Source: Paenibacillus mendelii
GTDB taxonomy: Bacteria > Bacillota > Bacilli > Paenibacillales > Paenibacillaceae
Reading direction: 5' to 3'
Length of the DNA: 64,000 nt
NCBI RefSeq assembly: GCF_024498075.1
Contig: NZ_JANHOF010000018.1
Location: 1 to 64,000, forward strand
Shown here: piece by piece, positions 17,332 through 25,765 of the stretch
Numbering within the stretch: position 1 is the first letter of the stretch
Layout: every line of letters starts with the position of its first letter
Notes under the pieces: model-generated
The model's database searches: none
What the model saw: the letters and a program-made list of their open reading frames with translations, nothing else
Told to the model about the DNA's origin: nothing
Program-made: the position numbers and the translations under genes

Positions 17332-17386
17332 GGCGGGACATCGGAGCTGATGATCTTGGCATATGTTCATCCTCCGATGGACCGCC
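17332..17386 (+). other. Hairpin with tandem G-A mismatches after the dehydrogenase operon
   Basis: GGCGG and CCGCC, then GA opposite GA, then CATCGGAG and CTCCGATG form a two-part stem around a 25-base loop. It starts 53 bases past the operon's last stop. There is no U-run, so 3'-end protection is as likely as termination. Confidence 0.45.
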
Positions 17387-17414
17387 AAATGTTCAGGCAG
17401 AGTATGGTTTTCAT

Positions 17415-17435
17415 TTTATTTAATCAATGATTAAA
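17415..17435. promoter_or_regulatory. Candidate ROK operator, site C
   Basis: TTTAATCA-A-TGATTAAA (17419-17435) is a perfect palindrome with 8-base arms. Read on the reverse strand with its flank, it matches site B at 19 of 20 positions. Confidence 0.6.
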
Positions 17436-17664
17436 CACTTCGCATATCGGATTCCTCTATATCCGGAAATCGGCGCGGGAGCTGGTATTTCCAGTTATCG
17501 ATACCGGTTATTTCACCATACACTCCAACCCACAATGAATATACGACATAAGCCCGCAGAACCCCATCAAGAAACACTAGACATACATCCCATGAAGTGA
17601 CAGAATTTTCGGATTCGCATCGAAATTAGTCGAAAAATATGACATAAAATACTAAATATAGAAA

Positions 17665-17693
17665 TTGACGAGAGTTATCTAATGGGTTAAGAT
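17665..17693 (+). promoter_or_regulatory. Promoter of the aldolase/importer run
   Basis: TTGACG (17665-17670) and TAAGAT (17688-17693) are separated by 17 bases. A site resembling operator A (TTAATCAATAAG, 17703-17714) lies about ten bases downstream of the -10 box. Confidence 0.6.
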
Positions 17694-17702
17694 GGAATTA
17701 GC

Positions 17703-17714
17703 TTAATCAATAAG
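17703..17714 (+). promoter_or_regulatory. Candidate ROK operator half, site D
   Basis: TTAATCAATAAG matches the first part of site A (TTAATCATTAAG) at 11 of 12 bases and has a similar position just after a -10 box. The second arm is not obvious, so it is the weakest of the four sites. Confidence 0.35.
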
Positions 17715-17811
17715 GATATAAAAGGAAGTTACTCCTTGTTACGTGATCAATGGAATTTGAAGCGGCGGAGACGATCCGACGCTTACAAAGGCACTCAGCG
17801 GTAATGAAGAA

Positions 17812-17825
17812 TGTAATCGATTACA
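17812..17825. promoter_or_regulatory. cre site (CcpA binding)
   Basis: TGTAATCGATTACA is a perfect 14-base palindrome that fits the Gram-positive cre consensus TGWAANCGNTNWCA at every position. It lies about 120 bases downstream of the promoter and 17 bases before the aldolase start, a place where CcpA acts as a roadblock. Confidence 0.7.
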
Positions 17826-17842
17826 GGAAGTGGAGTGATCTC

Positions 17843-18736
17843 GTGTCAATGATTCATTCAAGTGGACCCAATGAACGGTTTGCCGGTGTTTACGCCTTAC
17901 TGTTATCTCCCTTTACCGAGGATGGAGCACTGGATTGGAACGCTTATGACCGCTATGTGGATTGGCAGCTATCGATGCGCCCGCACGGATTGTTTGCCGT
18001 GTGCGGCAGCAGTGAGATGGGGCTCCTTACTGTGGAAGAACGAATTGCCTTAGCAAAACGAGCGGTAGAACGCGCAGGGAGCATCCCGGTGATCGCCACG
18101 GCAAACGTCGACGTCAATATCGACAATCATGTTCAGGAAATGCAGCGTATGGCAGAAACCGGCGTACAGGCGATCGTCCTCATTCCTCCGAGAGATATGG
18201 GGGTAAACCAGGAGCGCCTTGAGGAATACTTTGCCAACCTTGCGGACCGCTCGCCATTGCCTGTCCTCTTATACGAATGTCCGCTCTATAAGCCGCATCT
18301 TATCGATGCGAAGGTATACAGCAGCTTAGTTCACAACCACGGTATCGTCGGGATCAAAGACACGACCTGCACGGTAGAAGGGATTCAGGCGAAGATAACG
18401 GCTGCACCGGACGGGATTGTCTATCAGGCGAACACGGCGCTGATGCTTGAAGCGCTTCGTATGGGCGCACGCGGCATTATGGCTATTACGGCTACAGCTG
18501 CAGTGGATGTTGTCCTTCAGCTGTGGAATAGTGCTGCTTCCAGCTCCGATGATGCCACAGCAATCCATCAGAGTCTTATTCAATTAAACATAAGCTTGGA
18601 GATGGGCTATACCGCTACGGCGAAGTACCTTGCTTCTCTGCGCGGTGTACCTATGAGCTATGAGACGAGGTCGGGCAGGAAGCTGAGTCCGGAGGCTGCG
18701 GCTGCGATCCAGGCCTGGCATCGGTCCAACTGCTAA
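17843..18736 (+). CDS. DapA/NanA-family aldolase or dehydratase
   Basis: A 297-residue class I aldolase-type TIM barrel. The family marks are present: GSSEMGLLT (55-63) for the carboxylate-binding loop, Tyr144 in LLYECP and the Schiff-base Lys172 in GIVGIKDTT. Members condense or split pyruvate-containing substrates: dihydrodipicolinate synthase, N-acetylneuraminate lyase, 2-keto-3-deoxy-sugar-acid aldolase, ketodeoxyglucarate dehydratase. Biosynthetic DapA is unlikely because the gene heads a sugar importer run under a cre site; a 2-keto-3-deoxy acid from uronic-acid breakdown fits better. The GTG at 17843 has TGGAG 7 bases upstream; the longer upstream frame would include the cre site and is rejected. 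Confidence 0.85.
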   Translation: MSMIHSSGPNERFAGVYALLLSPFTEDGALDWNAYDRYVDWQLSMRPHGLFAVCGSSEMGLLTVEERIALAKRAVERAGSIPVIATANVDVNIDNHVQEMQRMAETGVQAIVLIPPRDMGVNQERLEEYFANLADRSPLPVLLYECPLYKPHLIDAKVYSSLVHNHGIVGIKDTTCTVEGIQAKITAAPDGIVYQANTALMLEALRMGARGIMAITATAAVDVVLQLWNSAASSSDDATAIHQSLIQLNISLEMGYTATAKYLASLRGVPMSYETRSGRKLSPEAAAAIQAWHRSNC

Positions 18737-18783
18737 GCTAGCGGAAATACAGGCATGAAGCCCAAGCTACCCTCATGACAGAA

Positions 18784-18797
18784 TGGAAGCGCATTCA
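18784..18797. promoter_or_regulatory. Weak cre-like site before the giant binding protein
   Basis: TGGAAGCGCATTCA fits the loose cre pattern TGNAANCGNWWNCA but has two differences from the stricter consensus. It lies between the aldolase stop and the TTG at 18859. Confidence 0.3.
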
Positions 18798-18858
18798 TGT
18801 TGTGGCGTTTCGCAAGAAAATGCCTGTATGCATGAAGGGCACGAAAGGAGGACTTATT

Positions 18859-21825
18859 TTGATTCGAGTGCTTCGCAAACACGTCCTTACAATCCTTATA
18901 TTCATAGTTCTCATCATTGTTGTGGTGAACTGGATGAATTCCAGAGGGTTTAATGATACGGCAATGGCCGGGATTCCGACGTACAGCAATGTCGATGAGC
19001 AGTCTCTGCTGACGAACGTCAACTTTAAATTCCAGCAAGAATCCACTTATTTGCAATACCTGGACGATTTGCAGAAGAAGGGAATCACAGACACAAGCGG
19101 AGTACGAATCGCGATCGCAGGCAATCAATATTCGGCAATTAGCGCGTCCGGCGCTCACATAGAGCGGGACTTGGGAGACCGCAAAGGGGACGTTCTCGTC
19201 TTGAACGAGGAGAACAGCTGGGTGGAATATGCAGTGGAAATTCCAAGTGAAGGCTTCTATCAGATGGGGATTAGCTATTATGCCCTTGAAGGCAAGAGCG
19301 GGGCGATCCAGCGAAGCGTACAGGTCGATGGGGAATACCCGTTTGCACAGGCGAAACGCCAGACCTTCTCAAGAATGTGGCGGGAATCCGGACCAACCAC
19401 ACGCGACGATATGGGCAATGAGATGAACCCGGGCCATGATGAAGTGTTTGGCTGGCAGTACAGCGAGTTCCGCGATCCGGAAGCGAAGGTGGAGGAGCCG
19501 TTGCGCTTTTACTTGAAGCCCGGCAAGCATACGATACGGATCAACTTTCTGCGTGAACCTGCGGCCATAGGCGAATTGAATGTGTTTTCACCGGTTGTGT
19601 TACCTGATTATACGCAGGTGTCCGGAGAATACGGCAGTAAAGGTTATCCGGTTACGAAGGGCTTCTATCAAGAGTTCCAGGCGGAAGAAGCGGTGCTTAA
19701 ATCCGGGCCTTCCATGCGCCGGCTGGAGAACCGCGATCCGGCAACCCAGCCCTATGACAGAGATGCGATCGCCTTGAATACGATCGGCGGCGATCCTTGG
19801 CGCGATGGAGGACAATGGTTGGAATGGGAGATCGAAGTCCCGGAATCCGGGCTGTACAATATCGGCACGCGTTTTCTGGCCAAATGGTTAAATCATGTTG
19901 CCGTTCAGCGGATGGTATACATAGACGGCCGGATCCCGTTTAAGGAAATGAACAAGGCTTCCTTCGCTTACTCGCTGACTTGGAAGGTCGGCGGGCTAGG
20001 AAATACGGAGAATCCGTATCTGTTTTATTTGGAGAAGGGCAAACACCGGATCCGGATGGAAGTGCAGGTCGGGGATTTGGGGAAGGTGTTTGAAGGGGTT
20101 CAAGTGGCCACGGGTAAAATGTCTCTGCTGGCCAGGGAAGTGTTGATGATAACCGGCTCTAATCCGGACCCGAACTATCAATGGGAGCTGGTGGAGAACA
20201 TCCCGAATATTGTGCCTCGCCTTCATCTGATCGCTCGCGACCTTGATACCGCGATCAAGCGGATGTACGCCCTTGGCATCGAGAAGGGGAGCTCGGAAGT
20301 CGCGATCCTGGCTGCAGCGCGGGACCAGATGATCGACATGGCGGCTAAACCGGACAGCATTCCGAAGCGTCTGGACAATTTGTCGAGCACACAGTCTAGC
20401 CTGGGGTCTTGGATTACCGGTTTTTCGAGACATCGGCTGCAGCTTGATTACTTGATCATCAAGTCGCCGGAGCAGTCTTGGCCGGATGCCTCCTCGGGAT
20501 TTGCGAAGAAGCTGTCCGCGAACGTCTATGACTTTTTCTCCTCGTTTACGAGAGATTATCGAGCAATCGGCAAAACCGAGCAGGACGATGAGAGAACCCT
20601 TGATGTGTGGGTTGCCCGTGGACGGGATTGGGTCCAGGTTCTGAAACAAATGATCGATAACGATTTCACCGCGAATACCGGAATTAAGGTGAACGTCAAT
20701 CTCATTCCGGCGAATGCGATGAATCTGTTCATGCTGGCAATTTCGTCCGGCAATGCGCCAGATGTCGCGCTCGGTGTCGATCAGCAAGTACCGATCGACT
20801 TTGCGCTGCGGGGCGGGCTGCAGGATTTGGGCATCTTCCCTGATTATGCCGAAGTGGCCAGCCGATTCAAGCAGGGTGCGCTCACTCCTTATCGATTCGA
20901 CGGCGGAAATTATGCTTTGCCGGAGACGCAAAATTTCAATATGATGTTTTACCGGAAAGATGTACTGCAGGAGATCGGCATCGATGAGCTGCCTGAAACC
21001 TGGCAGGAGGTATTCGATATTATTCCGATTCTGCAGCAGAAGGGTCTCGATTTCTACTTCACTCCAGATCTCAGCACGTTCTCCTCCTTCCTCTTTCAAT
21101 TAAGCGGGGAATTTTACCGGGATCACGGGAAGGCTTCCAACCTCGATACGCCTGAAGGGCTGAAGGCGATGAAGATGTGGACGGGATTGTACACCAACTA
21201 CAAGATATCGAAGGAAGCCAACTTCTATAACCGGTTCAGAACCGGGGAAATACCGATCGGCGTGGCCGATTATACCATGTATCTGCAGTTAATGACGGCG
21301 GCGCCTGAGCTGACGGGCTTATGGGAAATGCGACCAATGCCTGGGATTACACAGGAGGATGGCCAGATCAACCGCTCGATGGGCGGAGCCGGTCAATCGG
21401 CCGTTATCTTCAAGGATTCCAAGCTGAAGGACGAGGCTTGGGAGTTCGTGAAGTGGTGGACCAGCCAGCAGTCACAGGAGAGATACGGGGCGGATATCGA
21501 GATGTCATTGGGTTCTGCGGCTCGCTGGAACACAGCTAATGTTGAAGCGTTGAAGGATTTGCCGTGGGCGAAGAAGGATGTCGATGCGATTCTGGAGCAG
21601 TGGGAATGGTTTAAAGAACGCGAAATCGTACCGGGCGATTACTATACAACTCGTTATATCACGAACATCTGGAGCGAGATCGTGTTGAACGGAAAAAATA
21701 TACGCGAGGCTCTTGAAGAGGGCGTTAAGGAAATTAATAAAGAAATCAGGAAGAAGCGGACAGAGTTCAATCTAGACGTTGAACCGGCTGCAAATTCATC
21801 TTCTAAAGGAGGGAGCGGAAAATGA
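18859..21825 (+). CDS. Membrane-anchored giant solute-binding protein with two sugar-binding-like domains
   Basis: A 988-residue protein. The TTG at 18859 follows AAAGGAGG by 7 bases. A single N-terminal membrane segment (residues about 7-27) anchors it; there is no lipobox. Residues about 75-250 and 270-445 hold two related beta-sandwich units, shown by WVEYAVEIPSEGFYQMGI against WLEWEIEVPESGLYNIGT and by RSVQVDGEYPF against RMVYIDGRIPF; they resemble CBM6/35-type modules. A helical link (about 450-570) leads to a type 1 binding-protein domain (about 578-960) starting LDVWVARGRDWVQVL, with NMMFYRKDVLQEIGI and AWEFVKWWTS. Ordinary CUT1 binding proteins have about 400-550 residues, so over half of this one is extra. 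Its stop overlaps the first permease start. Confidence 0.85.
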   Translation: MIRVLRKHVLTILIFIVLIIVVVNWMNSRGFNDTAMAGIPTYSNVDEQSLLTNVNFKFQQESTYLQYLDDLQKKGITDTSGVRIAIAGNQYSAISASGAHIERDLGDRKGDVLVLNEENSWVEYAVEIPSEGFYQMGISYYALEGKSGAIQRSVQVDGEYPFAQAKRQTFSRMWRESGPTTRDDMGNEMNPGHDEVFGWQYSEFRDPEAKVEEPLRFYLKPGKHTIRINFLREPAAIGELNVFSPVVLPDYTQVSGEYGSKGYPVTKGFYQEFQAEEAVLKSGPSMRRLENRDPATQPYDRDAIALNTIGGDPWRDGGQWLEWEIEVPESGLYNIGTRFLAKWLNHVAVQRMVYIDGRIPFKEMNKASFAYSLTWKVGGLGNTENPYLFYLEKGKHRIRMEVQVGDLGKVFEGVQVATGKMSLLAREVLMITGSNPDPNYQWELVENIPNIVPRLHLIARDLDTAIKRMYALGIEKGSSEVAILAAARDQMIDMAAKPDSIPKRLDNLSSTQSSLGSWITGFSRHRLQLDYLIIKSPEQSWPDASSGFAKKLSANVYDFFSSFTRDYRAIGKTEQDDERTLDVWVARGRDWVQVLKQMIDNDFTANTGIKVNVNLIPANAMNLFMLAISSGNAPDVALGVDQQVPIDFALRGGLQDLGIFPDYAEVASRFKQGALTPYRFDGGNYALPETQNFNMMFYRKDVLQEIGIDELPETWQEVFDIIPILQQKGLDFYFTPDLSTFSSFLFQLSGEFYRDHGKASNLDTPEGLKAMKMWTGLYTNYKISKEANFYNRFRTGEIPIGVADYTMYLQLMTAAPELTGLWEMRPMPGITQEDGQINRSMGGAGQSAVIFKDSKLKDEAWEFVKWWTSQQSQERYGADIEMSLGSAARWNTANVEALKDLPWAKKDVDAILEQWEWFKEREIVPGDYYTTRYITNIWSEIVLNGKNIREALEEGVKEINKEIRKKRTEFNLDVEPAANSSSKGGSGK

Positions 21826-22775
21826 GCGAGGTGATTGCCCGCACGAGTACCGGGAAGAAACAGAAGGCGGCCAGTCTAAAGCCGGGGTTATGGGCACAAA
21901 TCGTCAGGTACCGGATGTCCTACCTGTTTCTCGCTCCCTTCATGCTGCTGTTCATCATGTTTACGGTCGTTCCGGTGTTTACCGCGATCGGGCTCAGCTT
22001 TACGTATTACAACATCCTGGAGTCTCCCCGCTGGGTGGGCTTGCTGAATTACAAGACGCTGTTCGTCAATGACGATATCTTCCTGAAAGCAGTCGGCAAT
22101 ACATTGAAATTTGCCGTGATTACCGGGCCGGTCGGCTATTGCATGTCGTTCGTGCTGGCCTGGTTAATCCACCAAATCCCGCATAAATACCGTTTCTTCT
22201 ATACGTTGTGCTTCTACACGCCAGCGATTACGAGCGGGACGGCTGTAGCGGTCGTCTGGGCTTATCTCTTCTCAGGGGACCGTTATGGGATGATCAACAG
22301 CTGGGCCATCCGCTTAGGCATACTCGATGAACCCTGGCTTTGGCTCAAGGATGTAAAGACGATCCTGCCTGTGTTGATTCTCGTCTCGCTCTGGATGAGT
22401 ATGGGGGTTGGGTTCCTGGCCTTTCTGGCCGGTCTTGCCAATGTATCACGGGAAATGTACGAAGCGGCAACCATTGACGGGGTGAAATACCGCTGGCAGG
22501 AGCTGTGGTATGTCACGCTGCCCGCCATGAAGCCGCAGCTGTTATTCGGCGCTGTACTGACGATCGTAAGCTCGCTGCAGGTGTTCGATATCAGCGTCGC
22601 GCTTGCCGGGAATCCGAGTACGCTGTACGCCGGTCATGTCATTATGACCCACTTGAACGATTATGCGTTTGTCCGATTCGAAATGGGATATGCCGCTGCC
22701 ATAGCCGTCGTCCTGTTTCTATTGATGGTTGGGCTGAACCGGTTCATCTTCAACATACTCGGAGACAAGGAGTGA
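21822..22775 (+). CDS. CUT1 sugar ABC permease (MalF type)
   Basis: A 317-residue inner-membrane protein with about six membrane segments. It contains the EAA loop that contacts the ATPase (EMYEAATIDGVKYRWQELWY, with the conserved Gly). The ATG overlaps the stop of the binding-protein gene (ATGA), and the second permease starts 6 bases after its stop, so the three form one transport unit. No ATP-binding subunit gene accompanies them; in Gram-positive CUT1 systems a shared MsmX-type ATPase serves several importers. The substrate is probably an oligosaccharide from plant cell wall, by context. Confidence 0.9.
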   Translation: MSEVIARTSTGKKQKAASLKPGLWAQIVRYRMSYLFLAPFMLLFIMFTVVPVFTAIGLSFTYYNILESPRWVGLLNYKTLFVNDDIFLKAVGNTLKFAVITGPVGYCMSFVLAWLIHQIPHKYRFFYTLCFYTPAITSGTAVAVVWAYLFSGDRYGMINSWAIRLGILDEPWLWLKDVKTILPVLILVSLWMSMGVGFLAFLAGLANVSREMYEAATIDGVKYRWQELWYVTLPAMKPQLLFGAVLTIVSSLQVFDISVALAGNPSTLYAGHVIMTHLNDYAFVRFEMGYAAAIAVVLFLLMVGLNRFIFNILGDKE

Positions 22776-22781
22776 GCAACG

Positions 22782-23648
22782 TTGAACGAAAGCTCGATCG
22801 TCAGACGGAATGATTGGAGCGGCCGAATTCTGTTTCTTTTGCTCACCCTATTCGGTTTGCTGATGCTGGCCCCGCTAGTTTACCTGACATCGACGGCATT
22901 TAAGCCCAAAGCGGAATTGTTCTTATTCCCGCCTCGTTTCTTCGTTATGAATCCGACCCTGTTGAATTTTACCGATCTGCTTTCTGTGACGGAATCATCA
23001 CTCGTGCCGTTCTCCCGGTATATTTTCAACAGCATCATTGTTGCAGGGTCTGTGGTGATCGGCGGGATCGCCATCGGCTCGATGGCTGCGTATCCGTTAA
23101 GCAAACATAAAGGCATGCCGTTCGGCAGATTGATCTTCAAGATGATCATTCTGGCCCTTATGTTTGCCCCGGCGGTTACGCAAATTCCCCAGTATCTGGT
23201 CATGACGGAGCTCGGCATGATGAATACCTACTGGGCGCTTATCCTGCCTGGCTTGGCTTCTCCGATCGGTTTGTTCCTGATGAAGCAGTTTCTCGATCAA
23301 ATACCGGACGCACTGCTCGAAGCGGCCCGCATTGACGGGGCGAACGAAGTGCACACATTCCGTAAAATTATATTTCCGCTCCTGCAGCCTGCGGTTGCCA
23401 CTTACGCCTTGTTCAGCTTCATAGCGGCATGGAACGATTCATGGTCAGCATCGGTATTCACCACCTCCGATCAGATGAAAACCCTTCCATTCGCCATTAT
23501 GTCGATCAGCGGGGGTGTGAACGATATTGCGCGTGCCGGCGCGATGGCCGCATCCAGCTTCTTGATGATCATCCCGACATTAGTCGTGTTTATCGTCACG
23601 CAGCGCAAAGTCATGGAAACGATGGCCCATTCAGGAATTAAAGGATAA
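22782..23648 (+). CDS. CUT1 sugar ABC permease (MalG type)
   Basis: A 288-residue membrane protein with six predicted segments and the EAA loop LLEAARIDGANEVHTFRKII. The first periplasm-side loop and VYLTSTAFKPKAELF are typical of MalG-type subunits. The TTG at 22782 follows AAGGAG with an 8-base spacer. It pairs with the permease at 21822. An NHL-repeat gene starts 11 bases downstream, so transcription continues. Confidence 0.9.
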   Translation: MNESSIVRRNDWSGRILFLLLTLFGLLMLAPLVYLTSTAFKPKAELFLFPPRFFVMNPTLLNFTDLLSVTESSLVPFSRYIFNSIIVAGSVVIGGIAIGSMAAYPLSKHKGMPFGRLIFKMIILALMFAPAVTQIPQYLVMTELGMMNTYWALILPGLASPIGLFLMKQFLDQIPDALLEAARIDGANEVHTFRKIIFPLLQPAVATYALFSFIAAWNDSWSASVFTTSDQMKTLPFAIMSISGGVNDIARAGAMAASSFLMIIPTLVVFIVTQRKVMETMAHSGIKG

Positions 23649-23659
23649 GGGGGAGCGCT

Positions 23660-25141
23660 GTGAGAACGAAAGGACGGTTGGGGGTCGTGCTTGCGGTGAC
23701 AGCAGCGTTACTGCTGACGCTGCCGATGACCGCCTTTGCCGAAATTCCATATGCCGGTTATACGTACAATAACAAACAGAATTCGGTTCCTTCGATCAAT
23801 GGTTATGTGTATGCCGATTCGATCGACGGCTTCGAGAGCACGGCTGGCGCTTTTCAAGATATCCAGGATATCTTCATCGCCAAGGACGATACGCTCTACA
23901 TCGTGGACAGCGCGAATAACCGGATCATCCATTACGATAAGAACAAGCAGCTGCTCGGAATCATCGGGGATACAGAGGGTAAAGGTCAGCTGAATATGCC
24001 AAAGGGCGTATTCGTGACAGATGATGACAAGGTATACGTAGCCGACACCAAAAACAACCGAATCGCGGTGTTTGACAAGGATGGCGAGTTTGTCCGGGAG
24101 TTTCTTGATCCTAAGAGCAAGCTGCTGGGCAGCAACTTTATGTACCTGCCATCCAAGGTGATCGTGGACAAGAACGGAAACATGTTTATCGTCTGCGACG
24201 GTTTGTACAGGGGGCTGCTGCAGCTGAACGCCAACGGGGAGTTTGCAGGCTTGTTCGGAGCGAACCATGTCGAGTTCAGTCTGACGAAGCTCATATCCAA
24301 CCTCATCTCAACAGAGGAGCAGAAGAAACAGATCGCAGGCGAGAAGCCGCCGGAGTTTTCCAATCTGTTCTTAAATGAGGAAGGGTTCATCTACACGACA
24401 ACGCTGGGCATTCGTCAGGAGCAGATTAAACGATTAAGCTCCGTCGGCAAGGACACGTTGAATGAGCAAAGCTCTTTAAAGGATAAGCATTATGGCGACT
24501 TTAACATGAGAGGCGGCAGAATGATCTATGAAGCCTTTGTCGATTTGAGCGTAGATCGGCAAGGCTTCATAACCACAGTCGATCAGACGACAGGAAAATT
24601 ATTTCAATATGACAGCCTGGGCAATCCGCTGTTCATATTCGGAGGCCTTGGCACACAGAATGGGCTGTTCATTACGCCAAGCAGCGTTGCGCAGACATCG
24701 GACGGCGTCATCTATGTCGCCGATAAATCGCGTAATCGGATCGACCGGTTCCGTATTACGCCGTTCGGAGAGCTCGTTCATAAAGCGTCGGTGCTTTATG
24801 TCGATGGCCTCTATGAGGAAGCGCAGGAGCCGTGGCAGGAAGTGCTGGAGTTAAACGGAAACTTCGATATGGCTTATTTTGCAATCGGTAAGTCCTTATA
24901 TAAGCAGGAGCGTTACAAAGAAGCGATGACCTATTTCAAAACCGCCCGCGCCAGCGATGAATATTCCAAAGCGTTTCTCGAATACCGCAAAGGCTACATC
25001 CAAGATCATTTTGCTGTCCTATTCGCCGGAGTAATTGGGCTTTATATTCTATTTCAGTTGACCAAGATGCTGTACCGAAGACGAAAGAGAGCGAGAAGGA
25101 ATGGAAGATTTGTTTCGAAGGCAGAAGGGGGAGAAGCGTAA
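23660..25141 (+). CDS. Exported NHL-repeat / TPR protein with C-terminal membrane anchor
   Basis: A 493-residue protein. A signal peptide ends near AFAEIP (about residue 28). NHL beta-propeller blades are clear: DDTLYIVDSANNRIIHYDKN (near 75), DDKVYVADTKNNRIAVFDKDG (near 120) and DGVIYVADKSRNRIDRFRI (near 355). Residues about 375-440 carry TPR-like helices (LYEEAQEPWQEVLELNGNFDMAYFAIGKSLYKQERYKEAM). A membrane helix (about 455-475) precedes a basic Arg/Lys cytoplasmic tail. The propeller and TPR would therefore face outward. It begins with GTG after GGGGGAG. Propellers of this type bind ligands or proteins; a docking role beside the giant binding protein is inferred from position. Confidence 0.82.
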   Translation: MRTKGRLGVVLAVTAALLLTLPMTAFAEIPYAGYTYNNKQNSVPSINGYVYADSIDGFESTAGAFQDIQDIFIAKDDTLYIVDSANNRIIHYDKNKQLLGIIGDTEGKGQLNMPKGVFVTDDDKVYVADTKNNRIAVFDKDGEFVREFLDPKSKLLGSNFMYLPSKVIVDKNGNMFIVCDGLYRGLLQLNANGEFAGLFGANHVEFSLTKLISNLISTEEQKKQIAGEKPPEFSNLFLNEEGFIYTTTLGIRQEQIKRLSSVGKDTLNEQSSLKDKHYGDFNMRGGRMIYEAFVDLSVDRQGFITTVDQTTGKLFQYDSLGNPLFIFGGLGTQNGLFITPSSVAQTSDGVIYVADKSRNRIDRFRITPFGELVHKASVLYVDGLYEEAQEPWQEVLELNGNFDMAYFAIGKSLYKQERYKEAMTYFKTARASDEYSKAFLEYRKGYIQDHFAVLFAGVIGLYILFQLTKMLYRRRKRARRNGRFVSKAEGGEA

Positions 25142-25755
25142 TGGAAACGCTCAAGATGGCGAAAAACATGCTGCTTCATCCAATAGACTTTTTCTATGAC
25201 CTGCAGGATGCCGGGCGTGCGCGCGTCAGCCGTGGATTCATCATGATCGGAGTCGTCATCGTCATCCGGCTGTTGTCCTTATCGATATCCGGATTCTTGT
25301 TTCAACCGAGAGAAGCTTATATGATTTCCCCGTTCACAGAGGCGCTTACCATTCTCATCCTGTGGCTCTCCTGGTCCATCGCCAACTGGGGAGTCAGCTC
25401 CATGCAGGAGGGGGAGGGCAAATTCAAAGAAATATTGGTCGGGAGCGCATACGCCTTGACCCCCTATATTGTCCTTACCATTCCGCTATCGCTGCTCACC
25501 AACCTGCTGTCGAAGTCGGAAAAGTCCGTTTATCTGTTTTTCTTCTTCGGCATGATCGTGTGGGTGGCTCTGCTGCTGCTCATGCAAATTAAAATCTTGC
25601 ATGACTATGAGCTGCCAAAATTGGTGCTGGTGACATTCTTAACGATCGTGGGGATGCTGATCATCTGGTTCGTCATCATTATGGTATACGGTCTGGCTAA
25701 TCAAGCGGTCAACTTTGCGCTCGGATTAATCAAGGAGATCAACTATCGGATCTAG
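25141..25755 (+). CDS. Yip1-family membrane protein
   Basis: A 204-residue protein with about five hydrophobic segments and the family stretch GKFKEILVGSAYALTPYIV. The ATG at 25141 shares its first base with the stop of the NHL gene (TAATG), indicating coupled translation, and the DUF5696 gene starts 10 bases after its stop. Bacterial Yip1-domain proteins have no established job. Its place between two exported proteins suggests that it helps organise them in the membrane; this is inference only. Confidence 0.82.
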   Translation: METLKMAKNMLLHPIDFFYDLQDAGRARVSRGFIMIGVVIVIRLLSLSISGFLFQPREAYMISPFTEALTILILWLSWSIANWGVSSMQEGEGKFKEILVGSAYALTPYIVLTIPLSLLTNLLSKSEKSVYLFFFFGMIVWVALLLLMQIKILHDYELPKLVLVTFLTIVGMLIIWFVIIMVYGLANQAVNFALGLIKEINYRI

Positions 25756-25765
25756 GAGGGATCGA

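Larger units (their letters stand above)
17280..17842. other. 563-base regulatory region before the aldolase/importer run
   Basis: No protein gene is credible here. It holds, in order, a structured hairpin (17332-17386), a perfect 17-base palindrome matching the candidate ROK operators (17419-17435), an AT-rich stretch, a good promoter (17665-17693), a further operator-like half (17703-17714) and a cre site (17812-17825). The frame that opens at an ATG at 17750 is in phase with the aldolase gene but its first 31 codons are not family-like. Confidence 0.7.

Noticed and set aside
19996-21099. 367-codon minus-strand frame
   Set aside because: Fully antisense to the solute-binding-protein gene, which has clear domains; composition is that of a shadow frame.
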